The position numbers were made by a program, and so were the translations under genes. Shown here one piece after another: positions 25,137 through 32,919 of a DNA stretch of 46,890 nucleotides. The notes beneath the pieces are model-generated. The model did no database searches. It was not told the DNA's origin and saw only the letters and a program-made list of their open reading frames with translations. The first letter of the stretch is position 1; every line of letters starts with the position of its first letter. The stretch is from SXRF01 sp038043465 (GTDB lineage: Bacteria; Pseudomonadota; Alphaproteobacteria; Rickettsiales; SXRF01), in contig JBBTBX010000018.1 of the NCBI GenBank assembly GCA_038043465.1, positions 1 through 46,890 on the forward strand, written 5' to 3'.

Positions 25137-26594
25137 ATGGATACAGTTAGAGTAGATAAAGCACTTAAAAGACTAAATGAGAGTTTGGCTAACATACCTC
25201 ATGAGCTTAATGATCTTGATTGGAAAATAGATATTTCCAGTAAAGGTGATAAATTAGCCCAACATATTTCTGCATACTCAAATTATCCTGATGGAGGATT
25301 TTTAATATTTGGTATAAAAAGTGATGGAAATATACAAACATTAGAAAAGAATCAAGTGGAGGAAATAATAAGAAAGATAGGCAATATTGCCCGTGATGGG
25401 GTAGAGCCTAAGGTTGCAATAGAACATAAAGTAATGCCTTTTAGAGAATCTTATATATTAATTATTTCTATTCCTGAAACTATTGCAAAGCCAGTGCATA
25501 TTAAAGGAAAAGGAATTGAGTTTTCTTACATAAGATCTGGTGCATCAACTCGCCAAATGTCTCGTCAAGAATTAGCGCAGTGTCTATTAAATTCTCCTCC
25601 TCCTAGATATGAAGAACAAGACGCTTGTCTTTTAGGAAGTTTATCAGAAATTACAGCAAAACTTGAGTGTGAATCTTTTTTTGAATTATTGGGGTTGCCT
25701 TTTCCATCAACAGAGGCTGCAATTGCAGCAGAACTAATAAAACATAAATTGATAAAAAGAATAAAAGATCAATACACTATAACTAATCTTGGCGTATTAA
25801 TAGCTGCCAAAGATATGTCAACTTTTGACGGTCATCAACGACGCGGTATCAGAGTAATTTTTTATAAGACATCTAATAAACTTGAGAAAACTGATGAAGT
25901 GCTTGGTAAACGTGGATATGCAATTGGTTTTAGGCAAATGATAGATTATATTGCAAAAAGATTGCCAAGACATGAAGAAATAAAGGGAGCACTTAGGCAG
26001 GATGTATCACTTTTTCCAATAATAGTACTGCGGGAAATTGTTGCCAATGCAATCATTCATCAAGATTTAATGATTCATGATGTCAATCCTCGTATTGAAA
26101 TATTTACTGATAGAATAGAGGTAACAAATCCAGGAATTTTATTATCATCTATTACGGTTGATCGCATAATTGATACAGATAGACCACGCAATGAATTATT
26201 AGCGCGTATAATGCATAAATTAAATATATGTGAGGATAGGGGCAGTGGCATTGATAGAGCGTTACAAGAAGTAGAGTATTATGGGTTGCCGCCATTAAAA
26301 TTTGAAGAAAGTGAAGCATCATTTAAGGTAATAATATATGCGCCACGTGCATATAAGGATATGAGTCCAGATGAGCGCATAAGAGCTTGTTATCAGCATT
26401 GTGTATTGCGTCATATATCTAACGGTAAAATGACAAATGCTTCTTTAAGAGAAAGATTTAAAATATCTCCAACAAATTATCCGATGGTATCAAAAGTGAT
26501 TAAGGAATCATTGGAAGCAAATAAAATAAAAATAGGCAATCCTGATATGGAATCTACTAAATATATTTATTATATTCCATATTGGGCAAAATAG
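25137..26594 (+). CDS. AlbA_2 (Schlafen-like) / HATPase_c_4 regulator-like protein
   Basis: A 485-aa protein of the family often annotated as ATP-binding protein or putative transcriptional regulator. The N-terminal AlbA_2/divergent AAA-4 region spans about 20-150 (AQHISAYSNYPDGGFLIFGI, then YIRSGASTRQMSRQEL). A GHKL-type ATPase part follows at about 270-390 (LREIVANAIIHQDL, RIEIFTDRIEVTNPG, DRGSGIDRALQEV). The C-terminus looks like a winged helix (MTNASLRERFKISPTNYPMVSKVI). Such proteins act as regulators and some are found in phage-defence islands; the role here is unknown. It lies alone in the segment flanked by 25-bp repeats, is AT-richer than its neighbours, and has five repeated motifs upstream. 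No Shine-Dalgarno is evident. Confidence 0.8.
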   Translation: MDTVRVDKALKRLNESLANIPHELNDLDWKIDISSKGDKLAQHISAYSNYPDGGFLIFGIKSDGNIQTLEKNQVEEIIRKIGNIARDGVEPKVAIEHKVMPFRESYILIISIPETIAKPVHIKGKGIEFSYIRSGASTRQMSRQELAQCLLNSPPPRYEEQDACLLGSLSEITAKLECESFFELLGLPFPSTEAAIAAELIKHKLIKRIKDQYTITNLGVLIAAKDMSTFDGHQRRGIRVIFYKTSNKLEKTDEVLGKRGYAIGFRQMIDYIAKRLPRHEEIKGALRQDVSLFPIIVLREIVANAIIHQDLMIHDVNPRIEIFTDRIEVTNPGILLSSITVDRIIDTDRPRNELLARIMHKLNICEDRGSGIDRALQEVEYYGLPPLKFEESEASFKVIIYAPRAYKDMSPDERIRACYQHCVLRHISNGKMTNASLRERFKISPTNYPMVSKVIKESLEANKIKIGNPDMESTKYIYYIPYWAK

Positions 26595-26614
26595 GATTTT
26601 ATTAGTAATATTCG

Positions 26615-26639
26615 CGCTCATTTACCATCAACGGATTCC
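26615..26639. repeat. 25-bp direct repeat, PBP1A-side copy
   Basis: Identical to 24800-24824. It contains the last three codons and stop of the PBP1A gene and, on the minus strand beyond it, a vestigial arnT start (MVNER, then a stop within four codons). Confidence 0.9.
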
Positions 26640-28697
26640 CTGCAATTTCTGCCAGAAAGAATCACCAAGCTCTACATCCTGTTCGTTATTTGGTCTTTCT
26701 GATGAGTCTGGCGTGTTGCTGTTCCACGGCATACCAGAGAAAAATCCCCTCTCTATTGGCAGTTCAGTTGCCGGAGTGTTTACTAATGCTTCTTTCATAA
26801 AATCATGCCAGATTGCGGCAGGAAGAGTACCACCTGTTACTTTTTTCATTGGTTCGTTATCATCATTGCCTACCCACACACCGGCAACCAGATCGGGCGT
26901 GTAGCCTATGAACCAGGCATCTTTATAGTCAGAAGTTGTTCCGGTTTTTCCGGCTGCCGACCTGCCTATCTGCGCACTACGTCCAGTCCCACTGGTGATT
27001 ACGCTAGTCAGCATTTCATTCATCATTGCTACGATATTTTCATTAAGCACATTGCTTTTTTTCTCACCACGGCGTTTATAAAGTACTTTATCATGAACGG
27101 TGCGTATCTCGATGATACCATATGGGTAAACAACATTGCCACCTGCTGCCAGATGGGCATAAGCGTTGGTAAGTTCTAATAAATCAACTTCTGTGGCTCC
27201 TAGTGCGATACTGGGTAGTGGCTGCATTTCTTCCGAGATTCCAAGCCTTTTTGCCATGGCAATAACCTGCTTGCGACCAACTGCTTCACTGATACGTACG
27301 GCAATGGTGTTAATTGATTCGGCTAATGCTTCTTTAAGAGTCATTTCGCCACTGTATTTATGGGTATAATTCTGTGGTTGCCAGCGTCCGCCTGCAATTT
27401 TTATGGAAAGTGGTGCATCTTCCATTATTGTGTCCGGTGTCATTCCGTCTTCCAGTCCAGCCATATATACAAATGGTTTAAACGCCGAACCAGGTTGCCG
27501 TCGGGATTGGGTGGCTCGGTTATACTGGCTTTCTGCATAGTTAAGCCCACCTATCATTGCTCTTAACGCACCGTCTGGTGACATTGCTATCATGGCTGCC
27601 TGTGATGCGTTCATTTTCTCAAAATTCTTGGTTATAACATCATTTACCGTTCTTTCGGCTATTATCTGCCATTTGGGCTGCAAAGTAGTGGTAACTATCA
27701 GGTCATCATCAACACTACCTATATATTCAGGGAGCTGATCTACTACCCAATCGGCGAAGTAGAAGGTGCTTTGTGAGTTTGCTTTACGACCTTTCATAGA
27801 GTTTTCAAGTTCTTTTCTGGCATTCTGCGATTGCTCTTTGGTCAGATAACCCGCATCTTCCATATTGACCAGAACCTGATCTGCGCGTTTACGTGAAAGT
27901 GACGGATTGCTGGTTGGTGCGTAGCGGGAAGGAGCTTTAAGCAAGCCAGCTACAATTGCTGATTCGGCAAGAACCATGTCACGGGCGGATTTATCAAAAT
28001 AGCGTTTTGCCGCTGCATCAACCCCATAACTGCCTGCGCCCAGATATACGCGGTTCAGGTAAATCGCCATAATTTCTTCTTTGGAAAAATTATATTCCAG
28101 TTTGAAAGCCAGCAGCATCTCTTTAAGTTTACGGATTATAGTGCGTTCCGGCGTGAGGAATACATTCTTTGCGACTTGTTGGGTAATGGTGCTGCCACCT
28201 TGTACCACATGTCCGGCTTTTATATTGGCAATGGTAGCTCGGAGCAAGCCTATAGGATCGATGCCGAAATGGTGCCGGAAATTACGATCTTCAGTGGCAA
28301 TCACTGCGGAAATAAGTGTAGATGGCAAGTCTTTGTAGCTTATATATTCGCCATAAACATCGCCAAAACTGCCGATTATCTGTCCGTCTTCGGATTTTAT
28401 CAGAACGCTCTGAGCTTTGGTTACTTTGTTCAGATCATCAATATTCGGCAGGGTCAGCATTAATACACCAAGAAACAGAGTAACAGCCAGAGTTCCGTAA
28501 AGAGCCGACTTAAATATAAAGCGTTTTATATGCGCTACCAACCCACTTTCCCTCTTGGCTCTGGCAGCTCGGTAAGAAGGATAATTAGTAGAAGTTTTTT
28601 TTCTGGTTTTGCTATTACGCGAGGAATCGGCGGTCTTTTTTACTTTTTTACGCCTGCGTTTTGGTCTGAATTTTTTCAGGAGTGATTTGATATTCAT
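26628..28697 (-). CDS. mrcA: Class A penicillin-binding protein 1A
   Basis: Bifunctional peptidoglycan synthase: glycosyltransferase plus DD-transpeptidase. It is 689 aa: a very basic cytoplasmic N-terminus (1-50), one membrane helix (about 65-85), a GT51 domain (ATEDRNFRHHFGIDPIG, GGSTITQQVAKN, NRVYLGAGSYGVDAAA), and the transpeptidase domain with Ser404 in QPGSAFKP, and KTGTTSDYKDAWF. It overlaps the small DUF gene upstream by 4 bp. The stop lies in the 25-bp repeat that also carries the arnT start. Regulation is probably shared with the CorC-like gene upstream. Confidence 0.92.
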   Translation of the reverse strand: MNIKSLLKKFRPKRRRKKVKKTADSSRNSKTRKKTSTNYPSYRAARAKRESGLVAHIKRFIFKSALYGTLAVTLFLGVLMLTLPNIDDLNKVTKAQSVLIKSEDGQIIGSFGDVYGEYISYKDLPSTLISAVIATEDRNFRHHFGIDPIGLLRATIANIKAGHVVQGGSTITQQVAKNVFLTPERTIIRKLKEMLLAFKLEYNFSKEEIMAIYLNRVYLGAGSYGVDAAAKRYFDKSARDMVLAESAIVAGLLKAPSRYAPTSNPSLSRKRADQVLVNMEDAGYLTKEQSQNARKELENSMKGRKANSQSTFYFADWVVDQLPEYIGSVDDDLIVTTTLQPKWQIIAERTVNDVITKNFEKMNASQAAMIAMSPDGALRAMIGGLNYAESQYNRATQSRRQPGSAFKPFVYMAGLEDGMTPDTIMEDAPLSIKIAGGRWQPQNYTHKYSGEMTLKEALAESINTIAVRISEAVGRKQVIAMAKRLGISEEMQPLPSIALGATEVDLLELTNAYAHLAAGGNVVYPYGIIEIRTVHDKVLYKRRGEKKSNVLNENIVAMMNEMLTSVITSGTGRSAQIGRSAAGKTGTTSDYKDAWFIGYTPDLVAGVWVGNDDNEPMKKVTGGTLPAAIWHDFMKEALVNTPATELPIERGFFSGMPWNSNTPDSSERPNNEQDVELGDSFWQKLQGIR

Positions 28698-28915
28698 GGC
28701 ATATCCTGGCTATTCTTGGCTTTTTTATTCATATAAATCAGTTTCTTTACAGCTAGCTTTGCCAATTGTTTTTTTTCAGTAGTGCGCGCGCCTATTATAG
28801 ATACTTCTCTAAGGGTAGCTGGATCAAAGGCAGTTACTTTGACAGAGTTGCCAATAACTACATACTCCACGATATAGCTGTCATCATCCCTGCTTTCATC
28901 ATCAGGATTTGTCAC
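28694..28915 (-). CDS. Small conserved DUF protein next to PBP1A
   Basis: A 73-aa acidic-then-basic protein. The core reads VEYVVIGNSVKVTAFDPATLREVSIIGA and ends in a Lys-rich helix (LAKLAVKKLIYMNKK). This shape matches a family of small alphaproteobacterial proteins (I believe DUF6898), often misnamed in databases; that assignment is from memory. It overlaps the CorC-like gene and the PBP1A gene by 4 bp each, so it is embedded in a tight operon. No enzymatic motif is visible. Confidence 0.65.
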   Translation of the reverse strand: MTNPDDESRDDDSYIVEYVVIGNSVKVTAFDPATLREVSIIGARTTEKKQLAKLAVKKLIYMNKKAKNSQDMP

Positions 28916-30210
28916 AGTTCTATATCGCTCTGTAGCTTGGTTTCAGGACGTTTGCTCATTTTTACCCTGGTTATCTGCATAGCTGATTTTCCTACTACTG
29001 TACAATCAAATCCATACAGCGCATGAACCTCACCAATAGACGGTATTTCCTGAACCTCATGGATGAGAAGACCGGCTATTGTTGAAGCATTGTCATCGGG
29101 CAGATTCCAGCCAAGATGGCGGTTAAGATCGCGCAAAGTAACGCTGCCATTGATAAGGTAGCTGTCTTCACCAAGTTTCTGTATTTCGTTTTCGACTTCG
29201 TCATGCTCATCATCAATATCACCGACTATTTCTTCGATAATATCTTCCAGCGTTACAATTCCCTGCCATCCGCCATATTCATCAACTACGAAGGCAAAAT
29301 GCTGCCTCTTGCTGCGGAAAGCGAGAAGCTGGCTGCGCAAGCTGGTAGTTTCCGGTATGAACCACGGTTTACTGCATATGGAAACTATCGCTTCAGTGGT
29401 AAGTGAATTGTTCTGTTCACGTATTATCTTGATAAGGTTCTTAACGTGCAGCACCCCGATTATATTATCCGGTTCGCCTTGCCATAAAGGTATGCGGCTA
29501 TGCATGGTTGACACTGCCATTCTTACCAGATCATCCGGTGGCAAATCCGCATCCAGAGTTTCTACTTCCATACGGTGTACCATGATATCTTCTACTTCAA
29601 TATCGTTCAGGTCAAGGATACTGCCAAGCATGTCACGATCCTGTTTGATCATTTTTCCTTCGCGGTGGTGTAACTCGATAGTACCGCGTATTACATCCGT
29701 GCTGGAAATTAAAGTATTCGTTTTATTAATATCTATCCCGAACAGGCGCAGCATTGTGCGTATTAGCAGCTGTATGGTATAGGTAATAGGTTTGAATAAT
29801 TTTATCAGGAATAATAACGGTTTTGCAAATATCAGCGACACACGCTCGGCATTTTGTATAGCATAAGTTTTGGGCAGGACTTCACTGAATATTACCACGA
29901 GCAAGGTCATTATAACGGTTACGATAACCAGACCATTCTCATCTCCGAACAGACGGACGGAAAGTGTGGTTGCAATTGCTGATGCAGCAATGTTAACAGC
30001 ATTATTACATAGAAGAACCGTACCAATCATGGATTCCTTGTTTTTACGCAGGCGGCTTACGATTTGCGCCCGTTTATTGCCGTCCATGACTAGCTGATAG
30101 ATGCGCGCGCGCGACACCGCGGTGAGGGCTGTTTCTGCTGCTGAGAACAATGCCGAAATAAGCAGGAACAGAAAAATCGTTAAACCGTAGAATATTATTT
30201 CATTATACAT
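28912..30210 (-). CDS. HlyC/CorC (CNNM-type) membrane protein with CBS pair
   Basis: A 432-aa inner-membrane protein. The N-terminal CNNM/DUF21 domain has about four hydrophobic segments (1-150, with FSAAETALTAVSRARI). A CBS pair lies at about 205-335 (MVHRMEVETLDAD, HSRIPLWQGEPDNIIGVLHVKN, FAFVVDEYGGWQGIVTLEDIIEEIVG), then a CorC/HlyC C-terminal domain. Members are linked to Mg/Co efflux or Mg homeostasis; older names are TlyC or hemolysin. It is the first gene of the operon with the small DUF protein and PBP1A. The substrate is not defined by the sequence. Confidence 0.88.
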   Translation of the reverse strand: MYNEIIFYGLTIFLFLLISALFSAAETALTAVSRARIYQLVMDGNKRAQIVSRLRKNKESMIGTVLLCNNAVNIAASAIATTLSVRLFGDENGLVIVTVIMTLLVVIFSEVLPKTYAIQNAERVSLIFAKPLLFLIKLFKPITYTIQLLIRTMLRLFGIDINKTNTLISSTDVIRGTIELHHREGKMIKQDRDMLGSILDLNDIEVEDIMVHRMEVETLDADLPPDDLVRMAVSTMHSRIPLWQGEPDNIIGVLHVKNLIKIIREQNNSLTTEAIVSICSKPWFIPETTSLRSQLLAFRSKRQHFAFVVDEYGGWQGIVTLEDIIEEIVGDIDDEHDEVENEIQKLGEDSYLINGSVTLRDLNRHLGWNLPDDNASTIAGLLIHEVQEIPSIGEVHALYGFDCTVVGKSAMQITRVKMSKRPETKLQSDIEL

Positions 30211-30219
30211 GCTGAATCT

Positions 30220-30552
30220 TTAGTGTGTGCGAATATCTTGAGCGTTATTTTGTTTTACATTTACACCAATTCTTAAACCAAAAGCATCTAAAACTTTTGT
30301 AAGAGTATCAAGACGTGGATTGCCTTGCCTTGATAATGAGCGATACAAAGCTTCACGAGTTACATCTGTTTTCTTTGATAATTTTGTCATACCGCCAGAT
30401 TGAGCATCAGCCACATGCTTTAGGGCAAGTTTGAACAAATCAATATTACCATTTTCAAGGCATTCTTCGAGATATAATGCTGCAATCTCGGGATTTGAAA
30501 GTAGCTTTCTGCTGGTTTCATCAAAAGATGTGCTTGCTTTATTATTCCTCAT
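30220..30552 (-). CDS. HigA-like addiction module antidote protein
   Basis: A 110-aa DNA-binding antitoxin of the 'putative addiction module antidote' family. The helix-turn-helix lies at about residues 54-92 (GGMTKLSKKTDVTREALYRSLS, split across the helices), followed by NPRLDTLTKVLDAFGLRI, typical of this family. It overlaps the toxin gene upstream by 4 bp (ATGA), the usual toxin-first order. Such proteins repress their own promoter and neutralise a RelE/HigB-like toxin. The antitoxin looks intact while the toxin does not. Confidence 0.8.
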   Translation of the reverse strand: MRNNKASTSFDETSRKLLSNPEIAALYLEECLENGNIDLFKLALKHVADAQSGGMTKLSKKTDVTREALYRSLSRQGNPRLDTLTKVLDAFGLRIGVNVKQNNAQDIRTH

Positions 30553-30749
30553 AACTTGGTTCTTTCCTCATAATCTAAAAGATACTGCTTAGCTTTATCT
30601 ATCGCATTTTGTTGGTCTTTTTTTGTTGAACCAGCTAGGAGTAGAATAATTTTATTTCCAGTTTTTTTATCCTTTAACTTTAACAACCATTCACCAAAAG
30701 GTTTTTTACCATCAGCAGTTACATATTCTAAAACCTCAAATACAGACAT
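30549..30749 (-). pseudogene. HigB/RelE-like toxin with internal deletion
   Basis: A 66-aa frame. The N-terminal part (FEVLEYVTADGKKPFGEWLLKL) and the C-terminal part (KIILLLAGSTKKDQQNAIDKAKQYL) both match the addiction-module killer-protein family of about 100 aa. The roughly 33-residue middle, holding the central beta strands and conserved Arg of the family, is absent at the junction KDKKTGNK. The frame is kept open. The protein is probably inactive as an RNase, but could still bind the antitoxin. Confidence 0.65.
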
Positions 30750-30786
30750 ACTGTAACCTATATATTACATTTAAGCAAGTTGATTT

Positions 30787-30823
30787 ATACTCATTCTGTA
30801 TAATTATTATACAGAATGAGTAT
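30787..30823. repeat. 37-bp perfect palindrome
   Basis: Two 18-base arms around one central base, core CTGTATAATTATTATACAG. It is followed by a tail (ATGAAAATCGAGTCCGAAAG...TTCGCTGCGAAGCGAGCGTA) shared with the copy at 32791. It lies upstream of the toxin-antitoxin pair. Confidence 0.85.
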
Positions 30824-30874
30824 GAAAATCGAGTCCGAAAGACCGATTTTTCGCTGCGAAGCGAGCGTATCTTC

Positions 30875-30900
30875 AAATAAGAACTGTATAGTTCTTATTT
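30875..30900. repeat. Short palindrome beside MITE
   Basis: Inverted 10-base arms (aaataagaac / gttcttattt) around tgtata, immediately left of the 144-bp element. Possibly a terminator or part of the repeat cluster. Confidence 0.5.
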
Positions 30901-31044
30901 GAGACCTCTGCATAATGCGTTTTTCGTCATTGCGAGGAGGCGAAGCCGACGTGGCAATCCAGTAAAATTAAGCATCATAGAAAGATGGATTGCTTCCTGC
31001 CACGCTACGCTCGCAGTCGCAATGACGCATTATGCAGAGGTCTC
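30901..31044. mobile_element. 144-bp MITE-like element, copy 1
   Basis: Perfect 19-bp terminal inverted repeats (gagacctctgcataatgcg and complement at 31026-31044). Flanked by TATTT on both sides (30896-30900 and 31045-31049), a likely 5-bp target duplication. The interior holds the well-known CGTCATTGCGAG...CGTGGCAATCCAG type of repeat. It is non-coding; mobilisation would need an IS with matching ends. Confidence 0.75.
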
Positions 31045-31056
31045 TATTTGTAATTA

Positions 31057-32157
31057 TTATAATTCTTCCATAAGAACATTACGAATTATCTCAGGATTTA
31101 CGTCTTTTTGGATAAATGTTTTGCCAATTCCGTATGTTAGAACAAAAGTGAGCTTTCCATTACTGGTTTTTTTGTCATGTAAAAAATGCTTCATGAGCGC
31201 GTCTATATCCCAATCTTTGCGAATGGAAAGAGGCGAGATATTAAGCCCAACATTCTGTAGATGAGTTTTAGCCAGTAGCAAATCCTGTTCAGGGCAGATG
31301 CCCATTTTTACCGAGGTGGCAAATGCCAGAACCATGCCGATTGCCACTGCTTCGCCGTGCAGCAAAGTTTCACTATAACCGGTTTCTGCCTCAAAAGCAT
31401 GGGCGAAAGTATGTCCAAAATTGAGTAGGGCGCGAATATTCTGTTCTTTCTCATCAGCTGCGACAATTGCCGCTTTTGCTGCACAGCTTTTAATGATCGC
31501 CTGTGCTTGCAAGGAAGAATCACCGGAAAGCATGGCTGCTGCGTTTTGTTCCAGCCAGTTGAAAAAATCCGGATCATTGATAAACCCATATTTGACAACT
31601 TCCGCATATCCGGAAAGAAGCTCACGCTTGGGCAAGGTTTTAAGCGTTGTTACGTCAGCAAGGACAAGTACAGGCTGATGAAAACTACCTATCAGGTTTT
31701 TTCCGAAGCCGGAGTTAATTCCGGTTTTGCCGCCGACAGAGCTGTCAACCTGTGATAGCAGTGTGGTTGGAATTTGAATGAAATCCACCCCGCGCAGCAG
31801 GACGCTTGCAGCAAAGCCGGTTAGATCTCCGATAACGCCCCCGCCAAGAGCAATCAATACTGTGTTCCTGTCCGGTTTCTGCTCCAGCAGATTTTCCATC
31901 AACTGCGCAAATGAGCTGAGACTTTTCGTAGCTTCGCCGGCAGGAACAATAAGACAGCGGAAACTGATTCCTGCTTCTTCCAGAGAATTAGACAATCGGT
32001 GCAGGTAAAATTTTGCTACGTTGTTATCGCTTACGATTATGACATTTCGCCCTTTTATCAGTGGTGATATATGGCGACCAGCATCAGCCAGCAACCTTTC
32101 TCCAACCAGAATGTCATAACCGCGCTCACCAAGATTTACATGCAGTTTTTCAACCAT
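31057..32157 (-). CDS. aroB: 3-dehydroquinate synthase
   Basis: Second step of the shikimate pathway: DAHP to 3-dehydroquinate, NAD- and metal-dependent. About 366 aa from the ATG at 32157. Motifs: GGGVIGDLTGFAAS, RGVDFIQIPTTLLSQVDSSV, GGKTGIN, the metal-ligand EVVKYGFI, and LNFGHTFAHAFE. The ATG at 32157 overlaps the aroK stop by 8 bp, the classic aroKB arrangement; a further upstream start at 32199 would lie deeper in aroK. The 3' end abuts a MITE-like element within about a dozen bases. Confidence 0.92.
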   Translation of the reverse strand: MVEKLHVNLGERGYDILVGERLLADAGRHISPLIKGRNVIIVSDNNVAKFYLHRLSNSLEEAGISFRCLIVPAGEATKSLSSFAQLMENLLEQKPDRNTVLIALGGGVIGDLTGFAASVLLRGVDFIQIPTTLLSQVDSSVGGKTGINSGFGKNLIGSFHQPVLVLADVTTLKTLPKRELLSGYAEVVKYGFINDPDFFNWLEQNAAAMLSGDSSLQAQAIIKSCAAKAAIVAADEKEQNIRALLNFGHTFAHAFEAETGYSETLLHGEAVAIGMVLAFATSVKMGICPEQDLLLAKTHLQNVGLNISPLSIRKDWDIDALMKHFLHDKKTSNGKLTFVLTYGIGKTFIQKDVNPEIIRNVLMEEL

Positions 32158-32716
32158 TTTTTTTCTGCCATTCCTTGAGTGCACTGATAATATCTTCAAC
32201 TACCGATTCGTGTGGCCCCGTATTGCTGTCTATGGTTATGTCAGCTTGTGCGTATATCGGATAACGTTCATCAATAAGCTTTTGCAATATTTCGCTCTTA
32301 TCCCCAGTTTTTAGTAATGGCCTGTTATCGCGGCGCGAAACGCGTTCCAGAAGTACTGGTAGATCGGCCTTGAGCCATACGGAAATAGCCTTTTCTGCAA
32401 TTGTATCACGAATCACCGGTTGGATGAATGCGCCACCACCAGTTGCAACTATGCATGGAGAGCCAGTCATAAGCCTAATAATAACTCGTTGTTCCAGATC
32501 CCTGAATATCGATTCACCATAACTTTCAAAAATGTCGGAAATGCTGCAACCGGCTGCTTCCACGATTTCCGTGTCAGAATCAATGAATTGCAGATTAAGA
32601 GCATTTGCCAGCCTGCGTCCTATGGTCGATTTGCCTGCACCCATCAATCCTACCAGCACAATAGGACATGATACCTGGCTGGAAACATCTATATTGTTTG
32701 GTTGTTTATCGCTCAT
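32150..32716 (-). CDS. aroK: Shikimate kinase
   Basis: Phosphorylates shikimate to shikimate 3-phosphate. It is 188 aa: Walker A GLMGAGKST at residues 23-31, DSDTEIV (substrate-binding Asp), FRDLEQRVI, GGGAFIQP, and RDNRPLL with the lid Arg. It is the first gene of aroK-aroB, overlapping aroB by 8 bp. Upstream (32717-32919) lies an AT-rich spacer holding a palindrome repeat. Confidence 0.92.
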   Translation of the reverse strand: MSDKQPNNIDVSSQVSCPIVLVGLMGAGKSTIGRRLANALNLQFIDSDTEIVEAAGCSISDIFESYGESIFRDLEQRVIIRLMTGSPCIVATGGGAFIQPVIRDTIAEKAISVWLKADLPVLLERVSRRDNRPLLKTGDKSEILQKLIDERYPIYAQADITIDSNTGPHESVVEDIISALKEWQKKNG

Positions 32717-32790
32717 TTTACTTTTATAAAAACATTGCTATCATCTACATAATTAAATGAATTAAGAAATAATGCAACAGAAGCTAGTGT

Positions 32791-32888
32791 AATTCTGTAT
32801 AATTATTATACAGAATTATTATGAAAATCGAGTCCGAAAGACCAATATTGGCTTCGCCGCCCTTCGGGTTCGCTGCGAAGCGAGCGTA
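32791..32888. repeat. Palindrome-plus-tail repeat, copy 2
   Basis: Palindrome of 13-base arms at 32791-32817 (core CTGTATAATTATTATACAG) followed by the tail shared with 30821-30870: ATGAAAATCGAGTCCGAAAG, then a variable middle with CTTCGCCGCCCTTCGGG, then TTCGCTGCGAAGCGAGCGTA. The tail contains its own short palindromes. It lies between aroK and the recombinase gene. Confidence 0.75.
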
Positions 32889-32919
32889 ACTACAAATAAT
32901 AACTAATAGTGTGTTTTTT

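Larger units (their letters stand above)
24825..26614. mobile_element. 1.8-kb insertion flanked by 25-bp target duplication
   Basis: Segment between the two 25-bp copies, holding one gene (AlbA_2/HATPase protein) and its repeat-studded upstream region. Removing it with one copy rejoins the PBP1A and arnT genes with a TGATG stop/start overlap. It has no terminal inverted repeats and no transposase or integrase. Confidence 0.75.

Noticed and set aside
25137..26594. RecG helicase
   Set aside because: Shares only the C-terminal ATPase-like region often mislabelled as RecG; no helicase motifs are present.
30549..30749. Active RelE/HigB toxin
   Set aside because: The catalytic middle third of the family is missing.
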